Assembly: GCA_030681895.1 (NCBI GenBank)
Contig: JAUXRI010000333.1
Location: 62,001 to 126,000, forward strand
Direction: 5' to 3'
Length of the DNA stretch: 64,000 nucleotides
Source: Myxococcales bacterium
Lineage (GTDB): Bacteria > Myxococcota > Myxococcia > Myxococcales > Myxococcaceae
Positions 7,826 through 15,793 of this stretch are shown piece by piece. Within the stretch, counting starts at the first letter, position 1. Every line of letters begins with the position of its first letter. The translations under genes and the position numbers were made by a program. The notes beneath the pieces were generated by a model, which was not told the DNA's origin, searched no databases, and saw nothing but the letters and a program-made list of their open reading frames with translations.

Positions 7826-9000
7826 AGACCAACCCGAAGCTGTTGTGCGTCGACGACGAGCCCATCGTGCTCGAGGGCATGAAGATGAACCTGCGTCGGC
7901 GCTTCGAGGTGCTGACGGCGACCAGCGGTGCGGCGGCGCTCGAGGTGCTGGCGCGCGAGCCGGGCGTCGCGGTGGTGATGTCTGACATGCGCATGCCGGG
8001 AATGGATGGTGCGACGCTGCTCTCGAAGGTGCGCGTCGGCTGGCCCGACACCGTGCGGCTGCTGCTCACCGGCCAGGCCGACCTCGAGTCGGCCATCGCA
8101 GCGGTGAACGAGGGTCAGATCTTCCGCTTCTTGAACAAGCCGTGCCCGCCGCCGGCGCTGCTCGCCGCGCTCGAGGCCGCCGCCGAGCAACATCGACTGG
8201 TGACGGCCGAGCGCGTGCTGCTCGAGCAGACGCTCCACGGCAGCATCAAGATGTTGGTCGACGTGCTGTCGTTGACGAACCCTGCGTCGTTCGGCCGGGC
8301 GACCCGCATCAAGCAGCTGGCTGGTGAGCTGAGCACCGCGGTGGGCATGAAAGACCGCTGGCAGGTCGAGGTCGCGGCGATGTTGTCAGAGCTGGGCTCC
8401 ATCACGTTGCCCGTCGACACCGTCGAGCGGCTGCGCACCGGGCAACCGTTGACCGACGACGACACGCGCATGATGAAACGCGCCGCCGAGGTGACCGACC
8501 AGTTGCTCGCGAACATCCCGAGGCTCGAGGTGGTTCGAGAGATGCTCATTGGCGCTGCGGCGCCGCCGAAACTCCCGCGGGTCGAGGTGCCCGTCAGTGA
8601 GCGCACCGTCGCCGACCTCGGTGCACAGGTGCTGAAGGTCGCCGCCGACATGGACGCGCTCGAGGCTCAGGGTGAGGAGGCGTCGACGTGTGTCGGCCTG
8701 CTGCGCTCGCGCGGAGCCCGGTACGACCCGGTGGTGGTGCGCGCGCTCGAGAAGGTGCGAGGCGGCGCGAACGGCCCGCGGGCCGAGCTGCGAGAGGTGA
8801 AGCTCGCGGCGTTGCGCCCGGCGATGGTGTTCGCGCGTGACGTGCGGTTGGCCACGGGCGCGCTGTTGGTGGCGCGCGGCTACGAGGTGACGCCCGGCTT
8901 CCTCGAGCGGCTGCGAAACTTCGGCGCCGACACGGTGCAAGAGCCACTGTGGGTGTTGCTGCCTGCGGTGAAGCCGAACGGGCTGGGCGTCGCGGCCTGA
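7822..9000 (+). CDS. Response regulator with degenerate HD-GYP-like domain (pseudo-enzyme)
   Basis: 392 residues. The ATG at 7822 overlaps the previous stop by 4 bp. The receiver occupies ~1-120 (VVMSDMRMPGMDG, FLNKPCPP). The following region matches the RpfG/HD-GYP layout: the helix SIKMLVDVLSLTNPASFGRATR corresponds to the usual start, and VAAMLSELGSITLP stands where active members have a His-Asp pair followed by GKxxxP. Here Ser-Glu replaces His-Asp, MKRAAE replaces MKRHP, and no HHERxDGxGYP is present. It therefore looks unable to bind the metal pair or cleave cyclic di-GMP, and may be a binding or scaffold protein. It ends the four-gene operon, 8 bp before a convergent gene. Confidence 0.8.
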   Translation: MKTNPKLLCVDDEPIVLEGMKMNLRRRFEVLTATSGAAALEVLAREPGVAVVMSDMRMPGMDGATLLSKVRVGWPDTVRLLLTGQADLESAIAAVNEGQIFRFLNKPCPPPALLAALEAAAEQHRLVTAERVLLEQTLHGSIKMLVDVLSLTNPASFGRATRIKQLAGELSTAVGMKDRWQVEVAAMLSELGSITLPVDTVERLRTGQPLTDDDTRMMKRAAEVTDQLLANIPRLEVVREMLIGAAAPPKLPRVEVPVSERTVADLGAQVLKVAADMDALEAQGEEASTCVGLLRSRGARYDPVVVRALEKVRGGANGPRAELREVKLAALRPAMVFARDVRLATGALLVARGYEVTPGFLERLRNFGADTVQEPLWVLLPAVKPNGLGVAA

Positions 9001-9008
9001 GGTTCGAC

Positions 9009-9542
9009 TCAGCGCTCCCAGACGCCCCACGAGAAGCCGGCGGTCAACCCGAGCAGCCACTGCAGGTTGACGGACTGGGTGGGAAGGACCGTACAGCCCA
9101 GCGCGATGGAGATGAGGCCCTTGTCAGACGGGCCCACGCGCAGCCGGACGCCGGTCTCGAGACCCAGCCCCAGATGATTGTCATTGGCGCCGTTGAAGCC
9201 CTTCGTCCACGGCGGTTGGAATTGCATCAACCGCACGCGCGCGCCGACGAAGAAGAACCGGTCGAACGGGCGCCACGCAGCGCCGGCCGAGTACGACTGC
9301 AGGAAGCCAGACGGCTCCCACCACGCGTCGACGTCGAAGCGGGGACGATTGGCGACGAAGAAGGTCGCGGTCGCGCCGACGCCGAGGAGGATGGGCAGGC
9401 CGACCTGCGCGCCGACGTGCAGCCGGAAGCCGGGGCCGACGGTCGATGGAGGTGCGGGTCGAACAGGCTCGGCGCCGGCTGAGTCGGGTTGAACAGCCAC
9501 GGCCGTTTGCGAGAGCAGCATCGACACCAGGAGCGCGTTCAC
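9009..9542 (-). CDS. Predicted outer-membrane beta-barrel-like protein
   Basis: 177 residues from a GTG at 9542 whose GTGA overlaps the stop of the broken hydrolase gene upstream. The N-terminus is a signal peptide (NALLVSMLLSQTAVAVQ). The rest alternates short amphipathic strands with turns (GFRLHVGAQVGLPILLGVGATATFF..., FFVGARVRLMQFQP, LGLGLETGVRLRVG) and ends ...LLGLTAGFSWGVWER, consistent with a small barrel, although the last residue is not aromatic. No family is recognised. Because its start is coupled to the hydrolase, loss of hydrolase translation could lower its own expression. Confidence 0.5.
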   Translation of the reverse strand: MNALLVSMLLSQTAVAVQPDSAGAEPVRPAPPSTVGPGFRLHVGAQVGLPILLGVGATATFFVANRPRFDVDAWWEPSGFLQSYSAGAAWRPFDRFFFVGARVRLMQFQPPWTKGFNGANDNHLGLGLETGVRLRVGPSDKGLISIALGCTVLPTQSVNLQWLLGLTAGFSWGVWER

Positions 9543-10618
9543 GGCGTCACCTGCGCATCGAAGAACTTCAGCGTGCGCTCGACCGCCACGTTCCGCACCT
9601 CGTCGACCTCGGCGTAGCTCTCGTGGTGCGCCTGCTCGAGGCGCGTCAGCTGACACCGCGGGGCTGCCGCGCAGTAGCGGTTCTGGCCTCCCGGGTTCAC
9701 CACCGAGTCCTGGCCCGCCTGGATGATCAACGTCGGCGTCGACGAGTAGCGGCCCAGTTGTTCTGCGTTGGACGACGCGGTGAGGGACTCGCACAACCAA
9801 CGCTAGGTCAGCCCGCCGACCCGCAGCTCGGGAGACTCGGTGAACAGCTGCCGCTTCCAGTCGAAGCGCGCGAGGCTCTTCGTGACGGTGCTCTTCGAGA
9901 AGTCGACCTCTTCTTTGAAGTCGCCCGAGCCGATGGCGTAGGCGCTGCCGTCGCTCGCTCCACACTCCGCGGCGCCGAGGGTGCTGGCGATGGGCGCAGG
10001 GAACGCGCCGGTGTTGATGTCGAGCATCGGCGACGTCGTCACCACCGCGGCGAAGTCGTCAGGCCAGGCATCGACCGCGAGCAGCGCCACTGCGCCGCCC
10101 ATCGAGTGCGCGAGGAGGAACACCTTCGTGGTGGTGTCGGGCTTCACCACGGTCGTGACGAAGGTGTGCAGGTCGGTGACGTAGTCGTCGAAGCTGGCGA
10201 CGTAGCCCTTCTGCGGGTTGGGGAGCATGCGGCCCGACGCGCCCTGGCCACGATGGTCGAGGGCGTAGGTCGAGTACCCCGCGCGGTTCAGGTCGTCGAT
10301 GAGCTCGGCGTACTTTCGAACCGGCTCGGTGCGCCCGGTGATCAACACCACGGCCGCCTTCGGCGTCGCGACGCGGTGGATCAGATAGGCGAGGTCGACG
10401 TCTCCGACGCCCCTGAACGAGCCCTTCTGTCCGGCGTCGTGACTGGCCTTGAGCGGGCCCATCCACCGTTCGGCGAGCGTCGCCTCGGCGCTGAAGACCT
10501 TCGGGCCGGGCAACGCGTCGAAGTCGAGCGGGGTGAGGCGGGGCGCCGAGCTGGGCGCGCGGCAGCCGAGGAACACGAGCAGGCAGCACGAGAGAAGTCG
10601 CACGCGGCGCTGCTTCAC
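9539..10618 (-). pseudogene. PldB-like lysophospholipase lipoprotein split by an in-frame TAG
   Basis: One alpha/beta-hydrolase frame runs from a GTG at 10618 to the TGA at 9539, interrupted by TAG at 9803-9805. The 5' part has a short hydrophobic lead ending LVFLGC (a weak lipobox), the oxyanion region TGRTEPVRKY, a DHRGQGASG loop and the nucleophile elbow AHSMGG. The 3' part continues in the same frame with RWLCESL, the acid-bearing strand LIIQAGQDSVV and the catalytic-His region LEQAHHES. Relatives have a Trp-rich segment at the break, so TGG to TAG is the simplest explanation. The triad is divided between the two halves, so neither piece alone should be active. A sequencing error or suppression are the alternatives. 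Confidence 0.8.
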
Positions 10619-10652
10619 ATGGACGAGAACGGAACTCCAGCGAGCGCGAGGC

Positions 10653-11042
10653 TCAGCCGTGACCGACGAGCTGCTGCCATGCCTCGGCGCGGTCGAAGTA
10701 CACGTGAGCCGTCTCTCCCAGTCCGCTCTCACGCAGAATCCGCTTCGACTGCAGCTCGCCCACGGCCGTCTTCCGCACGACGCGCGCGGCGCCGACGAGC
10801 CCGTGCGCGATGGCCCAGCGGTTCATCTCGGTGATGAGGTCGGTGAGGTGCGGAGGGATGACGTCGAGGTTGGTCTGGTCGACGAGACAGCGCCAGGTGG
10901 AGTTGAGCCGACCGACCGCGAGCTTCAGCTCAGCGGAGTAGTGCTCGAGCGATTCGCTGGTGAGCTTTCGAGGGTACTTCACCTCGATGACGCGCTCGCG
11001 CTCGTGCACGTGCAGCTCGAATGAACCTTCAGGCGACGACAT
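10653..11042 (-). CDS. Small STAS/SpoIIAA-like protein
   Basis: 129 residues, cytoplasmic. A strand (SFELHVHERERVIEVKYP), a helix (SESLEHYSAELKLAVGRL), a second strand ending in an Asp (WRCLVDQTNLDVIPP) and a helix leading into ARVVRKTAVGELQ suggest the SpoIIAA-like fold common in Myxococcota. No enzyme motif is seen. It lies 35 bp upstream of the broken lipase on the same strand and may share its transcript. It has the same general fold type as the product at 3513-3992, but no close sequence identity is visible by eye. Confidence 0.55.
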   Translation of the reverse strand: MSSPEGSFELHVHERERVIEVKYPRKLTSESLEHYSAELKLAVGRLNSTWRCLVDQTNLDVIPPHLTDLITEMNRWAIAHGLVGAARVVRKTAVGELQSKRILRESGLGETAHVYFDRAEAWQQLVGHG

Positions 11043-11153
11043 TCAGACTCCCGGCCCCCACCCCTTCTCTAAAGCACACTCCGGGGCGGCGTGCGCATCA
11101 GGTGCGTCGCATCCGCGTGACACCCAACGGGTCAGCCGAGCCCCGCTGGTGGG

Positions 11154-11909
11154 TCATCGGAGCACGTACCCGGCCTCGGCGTGCTGCACCCGTCGCCCGG
11201 CATGCGCATGCGCTTCGTCATCACGCCTCAACGCCTCGGTCGCCCTCGCTCGCAACACGAAGAAGCCCACGCCCACGACGAAGAGCGGCACCAGCGCGAG
11301 CGCACCCTTCATTTCGATGGAGACCGTCGAGAGCTGCGCCAGTGACAGCGCGGTGTCGTAGAGCCCGTGCAGGAGCACTGCGACGACGAGCCCTCCCAGG
11401 AGGCCGGGTCCGGTGCCGTCGAAGCGGCGGCGCGCGGCGAAGTCACCGATGAAGCCCGCGGCGATGGCGTGCACGGGGACGGCGAAGAACGCGCGCAAGA
11501 CGAAGGTGCCCAGGAAGCCGAACGTGGTGTCGGTGCTCGACAGCGCGAGCACGTTCTCGACGAGCGCGAAGCCGAGGCCTGCACGCGTCGCGTAGACGAT
11601 GCCGTCGAGCCGCTCGTCGAACGCCGGGTGCCGCCAGACGCCGAACCACAACACCAGCGCCTTGGCGCCTTCTTCGATGAGCGCTGCCGAGACGAAGCTG
11701 TCGAAGAACGCCGCGCTGGGTCCAGAGAACGTGACGAGCTTCGCGAGCCAGGTCTGCAGGAAGAACACCGGGATGACGGCGAGGGCTCCGAGCAGCGCCA
11801 GCTTTCGCACCTGCCAGTGGGGCTCTGGCCGCTTCGCGTCGGCGAGGTCGACGAGCGTCATCAACGCCAGGGCCGGCAACACGCCCGTCAGGGCCATCCA
11901 CGTCGGCAT
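11154..11909 (-). CDS. PrsW-family intramembrane metalloprotease-like protein
   Basis: 251 residues with about seven hydrophobic helices. The family signature is present: SAALIEEGAKALVLW with the double Glu, GFALVENVLAL with a second Glu, VPVHAIAAGFIG with one His and LLHGLYDTALS with another. In PrsW these residues sit in the membrane and bind the catalytic metal; the enzyme of Bacillus cleaves an anti-sigma factor. The target here is unknown and no sigma factor or anti-sigma gene is nearby. The C-terminal tail after the last helix is short and charged. It is a single gene on the minus strand with 111 bp downstream holding no other feature. Confidence 0.85.
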   Translation of the reverse strand: MPTWMALTGVLPALALMTLVDLADAKRPEPHWQVRKLALLGALAVIPVFFLQTWLAKLVTFSGPSAAFFDSFVSAALIEEGAKALVLWFGVWRHPAFDERLDGIVYATRAGLGFALVENVLALSSTDTTFGFLGTFVLRAFFAVPVHAIAAGFIGDFAARRRFDGTGPGLLGGLVVAVLLHGLYDTALSLAQLSTVSIEMKGALALVPLFVVGVGFFVLRARATEALRRDDEAHAHAGRRVQHAEAGYVLR

Positions 11910-12037
11910 GAAGGCACGCTACCTCGCTCGTTCCCGAGTCGAGGTCGAGAACTCGGTGCCACCCTCGCGAGGCACGGGTCGTCGCTCGTGAGTCGTGACG
12001 ACGCCGGGGTGGGCGTTCGACGCGCGCTCCTGACGGG

Positions 12038-13006
12038 TCAACGCGGGCGAAGCTCCGACCGGGTGATGCCCCAGCCGAGCGGGTACAGGCCGCGGATCAT
12101 TCGCGCCGACCACTCCGAGCCCGCGCCAGAGAGCCCGTCGCCCCTCAAGCCCTCGAGCTGCGGCTTCACGCGCTTGTCCCACGCGGCCTGCTTTTCCGCC
12201 TCGGAGCCGGTGATGACCGCGATGAACTCGGCGTCGAGCAACCACACGTTCGAGTACAGCCGAATGCCCTTCGTCTTCAGCTCGGGCGCGAGCGCCTTCA
12301 CGTAGTCGGGGTCTCCATGAATCCACGTGACGGGCAGCGTCGTCGTCGCGACCAGCTGCCGCGCTTCGTCGGCCGATTGCACGCGCGGCATCAGCGCCAT
12401 CTGCGGCAGCTCGGCGTGAATACGCGTCAGCACGTCCAGGTTCGAGTCGAAGAACAGCATGCGCCGGTCGGCGCCGGGCTTCGTCTTCACGTCAGCGATG
12501 AACGCCGCGAGGTCGCCGGCTTTGTAGTCGATGAAGAAGGTGAGCCCGAGCTCGGCCGTCGCGTCGAGCAGCTCGTCGAGCGTCGCGCCCCGGCAGCGCG
12601 TGAGGTCGGCGTCGGCGCCCTGACAGCGCGCGTCCTTCATGCGCAGGCTCTGGAATTCGGCCACCGTGAGGTCGGCCACCTTCGCTGACTTCGTCGTGCC
12701 GAAGCGCGCCTCGAAGTCCGTCACGCGGAGCACGTCGCTGTCGTGGTGCAGCACCACCACGCCGTCCTTCGTGACGCGGGTGTCGACCTCCACCATCGGC
12801 GCTCCGGCGCGGGCACACGCCAGATACGACGCGACGCTGTTCTCGGGCTCCGTGTCGTCACCACACTGCCCGCGGTGCGCCGCGAACATCAGGAACTCGC
12901 AGTCGACGTCGTGCAGACACTCGGTCGGCGTCGTCTTGATGACGACTGTCGGCGCAGGCCCACACGCGACCGTCATCACCACCAGGAGCAGGGCCTGAAC
13001 TCGCAT
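12038..13006 (-). CDS. Glycerophosphodiester phosphodiesterase lipoprotein
   Basis: 322 residues from ATG 13006. The signal ends LLLVVMTVACG, a lipobox-like site, so it is probably a lipoprotein. The GDPD barrel begins AAHRGQCGD...PENS, continues with MVEVDTRVTKDGVVVLHHD (the metal-binding Glu and Asp and the second catalytic His) and GLTFFIDYKAGDLAAF, and ends with WLLDAEF. These residues are the HR(x)nExD(x)nHD core of the family, which hydrolyses glycerophosphodiesters to glycerol-3-phosphate and alcohol. A GDPD-specific small insertion (CQGADADLTRC) carries two Cys that could form a disulfide. It is divergent from the egt operon. Confidence 0.85.
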   Translation of the reverse strand: MRVQALLLVVMTVACGPAPTVVIKTTPTECLHDVDCEFLMFAAHRGQCGDDTEPENSVASYLACARAGAPMVEVDTRVTKDGVVVLHHDSDVLRVTDFEARFGTTKSAKVADLTVAEFQSLRMKDARCQGADADLTRCRGATLDELLDATAELGLTFFIDYKAGDLAAFIADVKTKPGADRRMLFFDSNLDVLTRIHAELPQMALMPRVQSADEARQLVATTTLPVTWIHGDPDYVKALAPELKTKGIRLYSNVWLLDAEFIAVITGSEAEKQAAWDKRVKPQLEGLRGDGLSGAGSEWSARMIRGLYPLGWGITRSELRPR

Positions 13007-13088
13007 GGATAGGCGCGTACTCCGATCAGTCTGGGGCATTCCAGTCGAACCGGAAACGAGGAACCGGCGACGCGCGTAGAGTGGCCGT

Positions 13089-14402
13089 ATGACGCAGCGC
13101 CAGGAACTCGTCTCGAGGTTGCGCGCCGCGCGGCAGCGCACTGATGCGCTCTTCGAGTGGCTCAAGCCCGAAGCGCTGCTCGAGCGTCCCATCGCCGAAC
13201 GGCATCGGCTCATCTTCTATCTCGGCCACCTCGAGGCCTTCGACTGGAACCTGATCAGTCGCGAGGCGGTCGGCCACGCGTCGCGGAACCAGCACTTCGA
13301 GCGGCTCTTCGCGTTCGGCATCGACCCCATCGACGGTCAACTGCCGCGCGACACGCCTGACGACTGGCCCGCCGTCGCGGACATCAAGGCGTGGACGAAG
13401 CTGGTGCGCGCCGACCTCGACGCCGACCTCGAGCGCGGGCCGATGAATGGCTGGCTCTCCGAGGGCTGGGCGGCACACCTCGCCATCGAACACCGGCTGA
13501 TGCACGCCGAGACGCTCGCGTACCTGTTTCATCGGCTTCCTCTCGAGAAGCTGCACCCGGGCCCAGCGCCGACGCGAATCACCGGGCCTGCCGTCGAACC
13601 CACGCTCGTCTCCATTCCGGCCGGGGTCGCGACGCTCGGGCTCCAGCGCTCCCGCGCGCCGCACCTGGGCTGGGACAACGAATACGAAGAGCACCGCGTC
13701 GACGTGCGCGCGTTCCGCATCGACCGGTTTCCTGTCAGCAGTGGTGACTTCGCGCGCTTCGTCGAGGCGGGCGGGTACCAGACGCGCGCGCTGTGGAGCG
13801 ACGAGTCATGGAAGTGGCTCGCGACCGAGCAGCGCACACACCCGCGCGCGTGGACGAAGCGCCCCGACGGCTGGTGGACCCGCACGATGTTCGCCGAGGT
13901 GCCGTTGCCGTCGTCGTGGCCGGCCTCGGTGAGTCACGCCGAAGCGAGCGCGTACGCCGCGTGGAAGGGCGCGCGCCTGATGACGGAGCCCGAGTGGCAT
14001 CGCGCCGCGCTCGGCATGCACGAAGGTGGTGAGCGCACGTCTCCATGGGGCGGTCACCCCGCGGTGCCTGGCGTGCACGGTACGTTCGGGTTCTCGACGG
14101 TCGACCCGCTCCCCATCGGCTCGACGCCAGAGAGCCGCAGCGCCTTCGGCGTGGAAGAGCTCGTCGGCAACGGCTGGGAGTGGACCTCGACGCTCTTCGC
14201 GCCGTTCAAGGGCTTCGAGCCGCTGCCGTTCTACCAGGGCTACTCGGCGAACTTCTTCGACGGCCGGCACTTCGTGATGAAGGGCGCGAGCGCGTTCACC
14301 GACACGACGTTCCTGCGTCGCTCGTTCCGCAACTGGTTTCAGCCGCACTACCCTCACGTCTTCTCGAAGTTCCGCTGCGTGTACGAAGGCAAGGGCCCAT
14401 GA
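13089..14402 (+). CDS. egtB: Ergothioneine biosynthesis protein EgtB (hercynylcysteine sulfoxide synthase type)
   Basis: 437 residues. The N-terminal DinB-like part has the iron ligands expected of EgtB: a His in YLGHLEAFDW and the pair in IEHRLMHAETLAYL. The C-terminal FGE-sulfatase/C-type-lectin part runs from FRIDRFPVSSGDFARFVEAGGY through RLMTEPEWHRAAL and VGNGWEWTSTLFAPF to the last RCVYEGKG. EgtB uses iron and oxygen to join the thiol sulfur to hercynine. It is followed by egtD with a 4-bp overlap, which settles the pathway. No egtA, egtC or egtE is present nearby, so the donor may be cysteine itself rather than gamma-glutamylcysteine; that is inference. Confidence 0.9.
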   Translation: MTQRQELVSRLRAARQRTDALFEWLKPEALLERPIAERHRLIFYLGHLEAFDWNLISREAVGHASRNQHFERLFAFGIDPIDGQLPRDTPDDWPAVADIKAWTKLVRADLDADLERGPMNGWLSEGWAAHLAIEHRLMHAETLAYLFHRLPLEKLHPGPAPTRITGPAVEPTLVSIPAGVATLGLQRSRAPHLGWDNEYEEHRVDVRAFRIDRFPVSSGDFARFVEAGGYQTRALWSDESWKWLATEQRTHPRAWTKRPDGWWTRTMFAEVPLPSSWPASVSHAEASAYAAWKGARLMTEPEWHRAALGMHEGGERTSPWGGHPAVPGVHGTFGFSTVDPLPIGSTPESRSAFGVEELVGNGWEWTSTLFAPFKGFEPLPFYQGYSANFFDGRHFVMKGASAFTDTTFLRRSFRNWFQPHYPHVFSKFRCVYEGKGP

Positions 14403-15424
14403 AGACCTCGAAAGTGGTGCCGCTGCGTCCAGGACTTCAGGAGCGACGACGCCAGCCGCGTGCGGTCGAAGCGTCGCCAGTGCTGGCGGCGGCCGTGCGC
14501 GCAGGGTTGAGCGCGTCTCCCAAGACGCTGCCGGCGGCGCTGCTCTACGACGACCTCGGCTCGGCGTTGTTCGAGGCCATCACGTTGTTGCCCGAGTACG
14601 AGGTGACGCGGGCCGACCTGCGGCTGCTCGAGAGCAAAGCCGGCGACGTCGGAGCGCTGCTCCCCACCGCCGATGTCGTCGAACTCGGGCCAGGCGCGGG
14701 ACGAAAGGCGAAGCTGTTCCTGGAGCGGTTTGCCGCGGGCCGTGCGGTGCGCTTCTCGGCCATCGACGTGTCCGAGGCGGCGCTGCGCGACTGCGCGCGC
14801 ACGGTCGAGCAGGTGCCCCACGTCTCGGTGTCGACGGTGAAGGGCCGCTACCTCGACGGCCTCAATGACGTCGTCGCCGCGCGCCGGCCGGGGGTTCCGC
14901 TGCTGGTGTTGTTCCTCGGCAGCAACCTGTCGAACTTCGACCGCGCCGAGGCGCAGGGGGTTCTGTTCGCGATTCGACGAATGCTCCGCGAAGGTGACGC
15001 GCTGCTGCTGGCCACCGACCTCGACAAGCCGGCGGCGCAGCTCATCCCCGCGTACGACGATGCGTGTGGCGTGACGGCCGCCTTCAACAAGAACCTGCTG
15101 GTGCGGCTCAACCGCGAGCTGTCGGCGAACTTCGACGTCTCCGCCTTCCACCACGAGGCGCGCTGGAGCACGGTGCATCGCCGCATCGAGATGCACCTCG
15201 TCGCCACGCGCCCGCTCGAGGTGACGCTCGGCGCGACGGGAGACGTCTTTCACTTCGCGCACGGCGAGTCGTTGTGGACCGAGTCGAGCCACCGCTTCCG
15301 CACCGACGAGCTCGACGGCTGGGGCCACGACGCCGGCTTCGTCACCCAGGCGCAGTGGGTCGACCCGCACTGGGCGTTCGCGCACACCCTCTTTCGCGTT
15401 GGAACTTCGGGAGTCACTTCATGA
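14399..15424 (+). CDS. egtD: L-histidine N-alpha-methyltransferase EgtD
   Basis: 341 residues from ATG 14399, overlapping egtB by 4 bp. After a short basic leader it has the EgtD landmarks LLYDDLGSALFEAITLLPEYEVTRAD, the SAM loop VELGPGAGRKAK, LLVLFLGSNLSNFDRAEA, DLDKPAAQLIPAYDDACGVTAAFNKNLL and the C-terminal ESSHRF...AGF. These are conserved in enzymes that trimethylate histidine to hercynine, the substrate of EgtB. The order B-D is the reverse of some operons but common. The third gene, DUF427, again begins inside its stop codon. Confidence 0.92.
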   Translation: MKTSKVVPLRPGLQERRRQPRAVEASPVLAAAVRAGLSASPKTLPAALLYDDLGSALFEAITLLPEYEVTRADLRLLESKAGDVGALLPTADVVELGPGAGRKAKLFLERFAAGRAVRFSAIDVSEAALRDCARTVEQVPHVSVSTVKGRYLDGLNDVVAARRPGVPLLVLFLGSNLSNFDRAEAQGVLFAIRRMLREGDALLLATDLDKPAAQLIPAYDDACGVTAAFNKNLLVRLNRELSANFDVSAFHHEARWSTVHRRIEMHLVATRPLEVTLGATGDVFHFAHGESLWTESSHRFRTDELDGWGHDAGFVTQAQWVDPHWAFAHTLFRVGTSGVTS

Positions 15425-15702
15425 AGAAGGCAGAGTGGAATGGCGTGGTGCTCGCCGAGTCGGACGACATCGTGACGGAAGAGGGCAACGCCTACTTCCC
15501 GGCGAGCTCGCTGAAGCAGGAGCACTTCAAGCCGAGCGACACGCACACCGTCTGCGGCTGGAAGGGCACCGCGAGCTACTACGACGTGGTGGTGGGCGCC
15601 GCGGTGAACAAAGACGCTGCCTGGTACTACCCGCAGGCGAAGGCCGAGGCGAAGCACGTCGAGGGTCGCGTCGCGTTCTGGAAGGGCGTCATCGTTCGCT
15701 GA
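15421..15702 (+). CDS. DUF427 domain protein, third gene of the ergothioneine operon
   Basis: 93 residues from ATG 15421, overlapping the egtD stop by 4 bp. It shows the compact DUF427 pattern: AEWNGVVLAESDD, then VEGNAYFP-type strand, TVCGWKGTASYYDVVV and a closing HVEGRVAFWKGVIVR. The Cys in CGWKG is typical of the family. Its biochemical role is not established. Translational coupling to egtB-egtD suggests a helper role in ergothioneine chemistry or a shared stress regulon. Its 3' end is inside the left copy of a 92-bp direct repeat, and a decayed second copy of its last ~28 codons lies 2.2 kb downstream. Confidence 0.85.
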   Translation: MKKAEWNGVVLAESDDIVTEEGNAYFPASSLKQEHFKPSDTHTVCGWKGTASYYDVVVGAAVNKDAAWYYPQAKAEAKHVEGRVAFWKGVIVR

Positions 15703-15737
15703 AGCGCGGCGAGAGTCGGGTGCGTGACTCCGTGGCG
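15646..15737 (+). repeat. Left copy of 92-bp direct repeat
   Basis: Covers the last 19 codons of the DUF427 gene, its stop, 21 bp of spacer and the first 14 bases of a second reading frame (GTGACTCCGTGGCG) that here ends quickly. The right copy is at 17852-17943, an exact offset of 2206 bp with no gaps. I count nine mismatches by eye, nearly all in the coding part; the last 26 bases are identical. Confidence 0.85.
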
Positions 15738-15793
15738 GGTGGCGTGAAACTCATCACTGGCTCCGCAAGGGAGCGAATTCAGTCCCTACGCGG

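Noticed and set aside
13047-13067. Direct repeat GAACCGG twice, 14 bases apart, before egtB
   Set aside because: Seven bases repeated once in a GC-rich promoter is weak. No spacing to a sigma-factor box could be shown.
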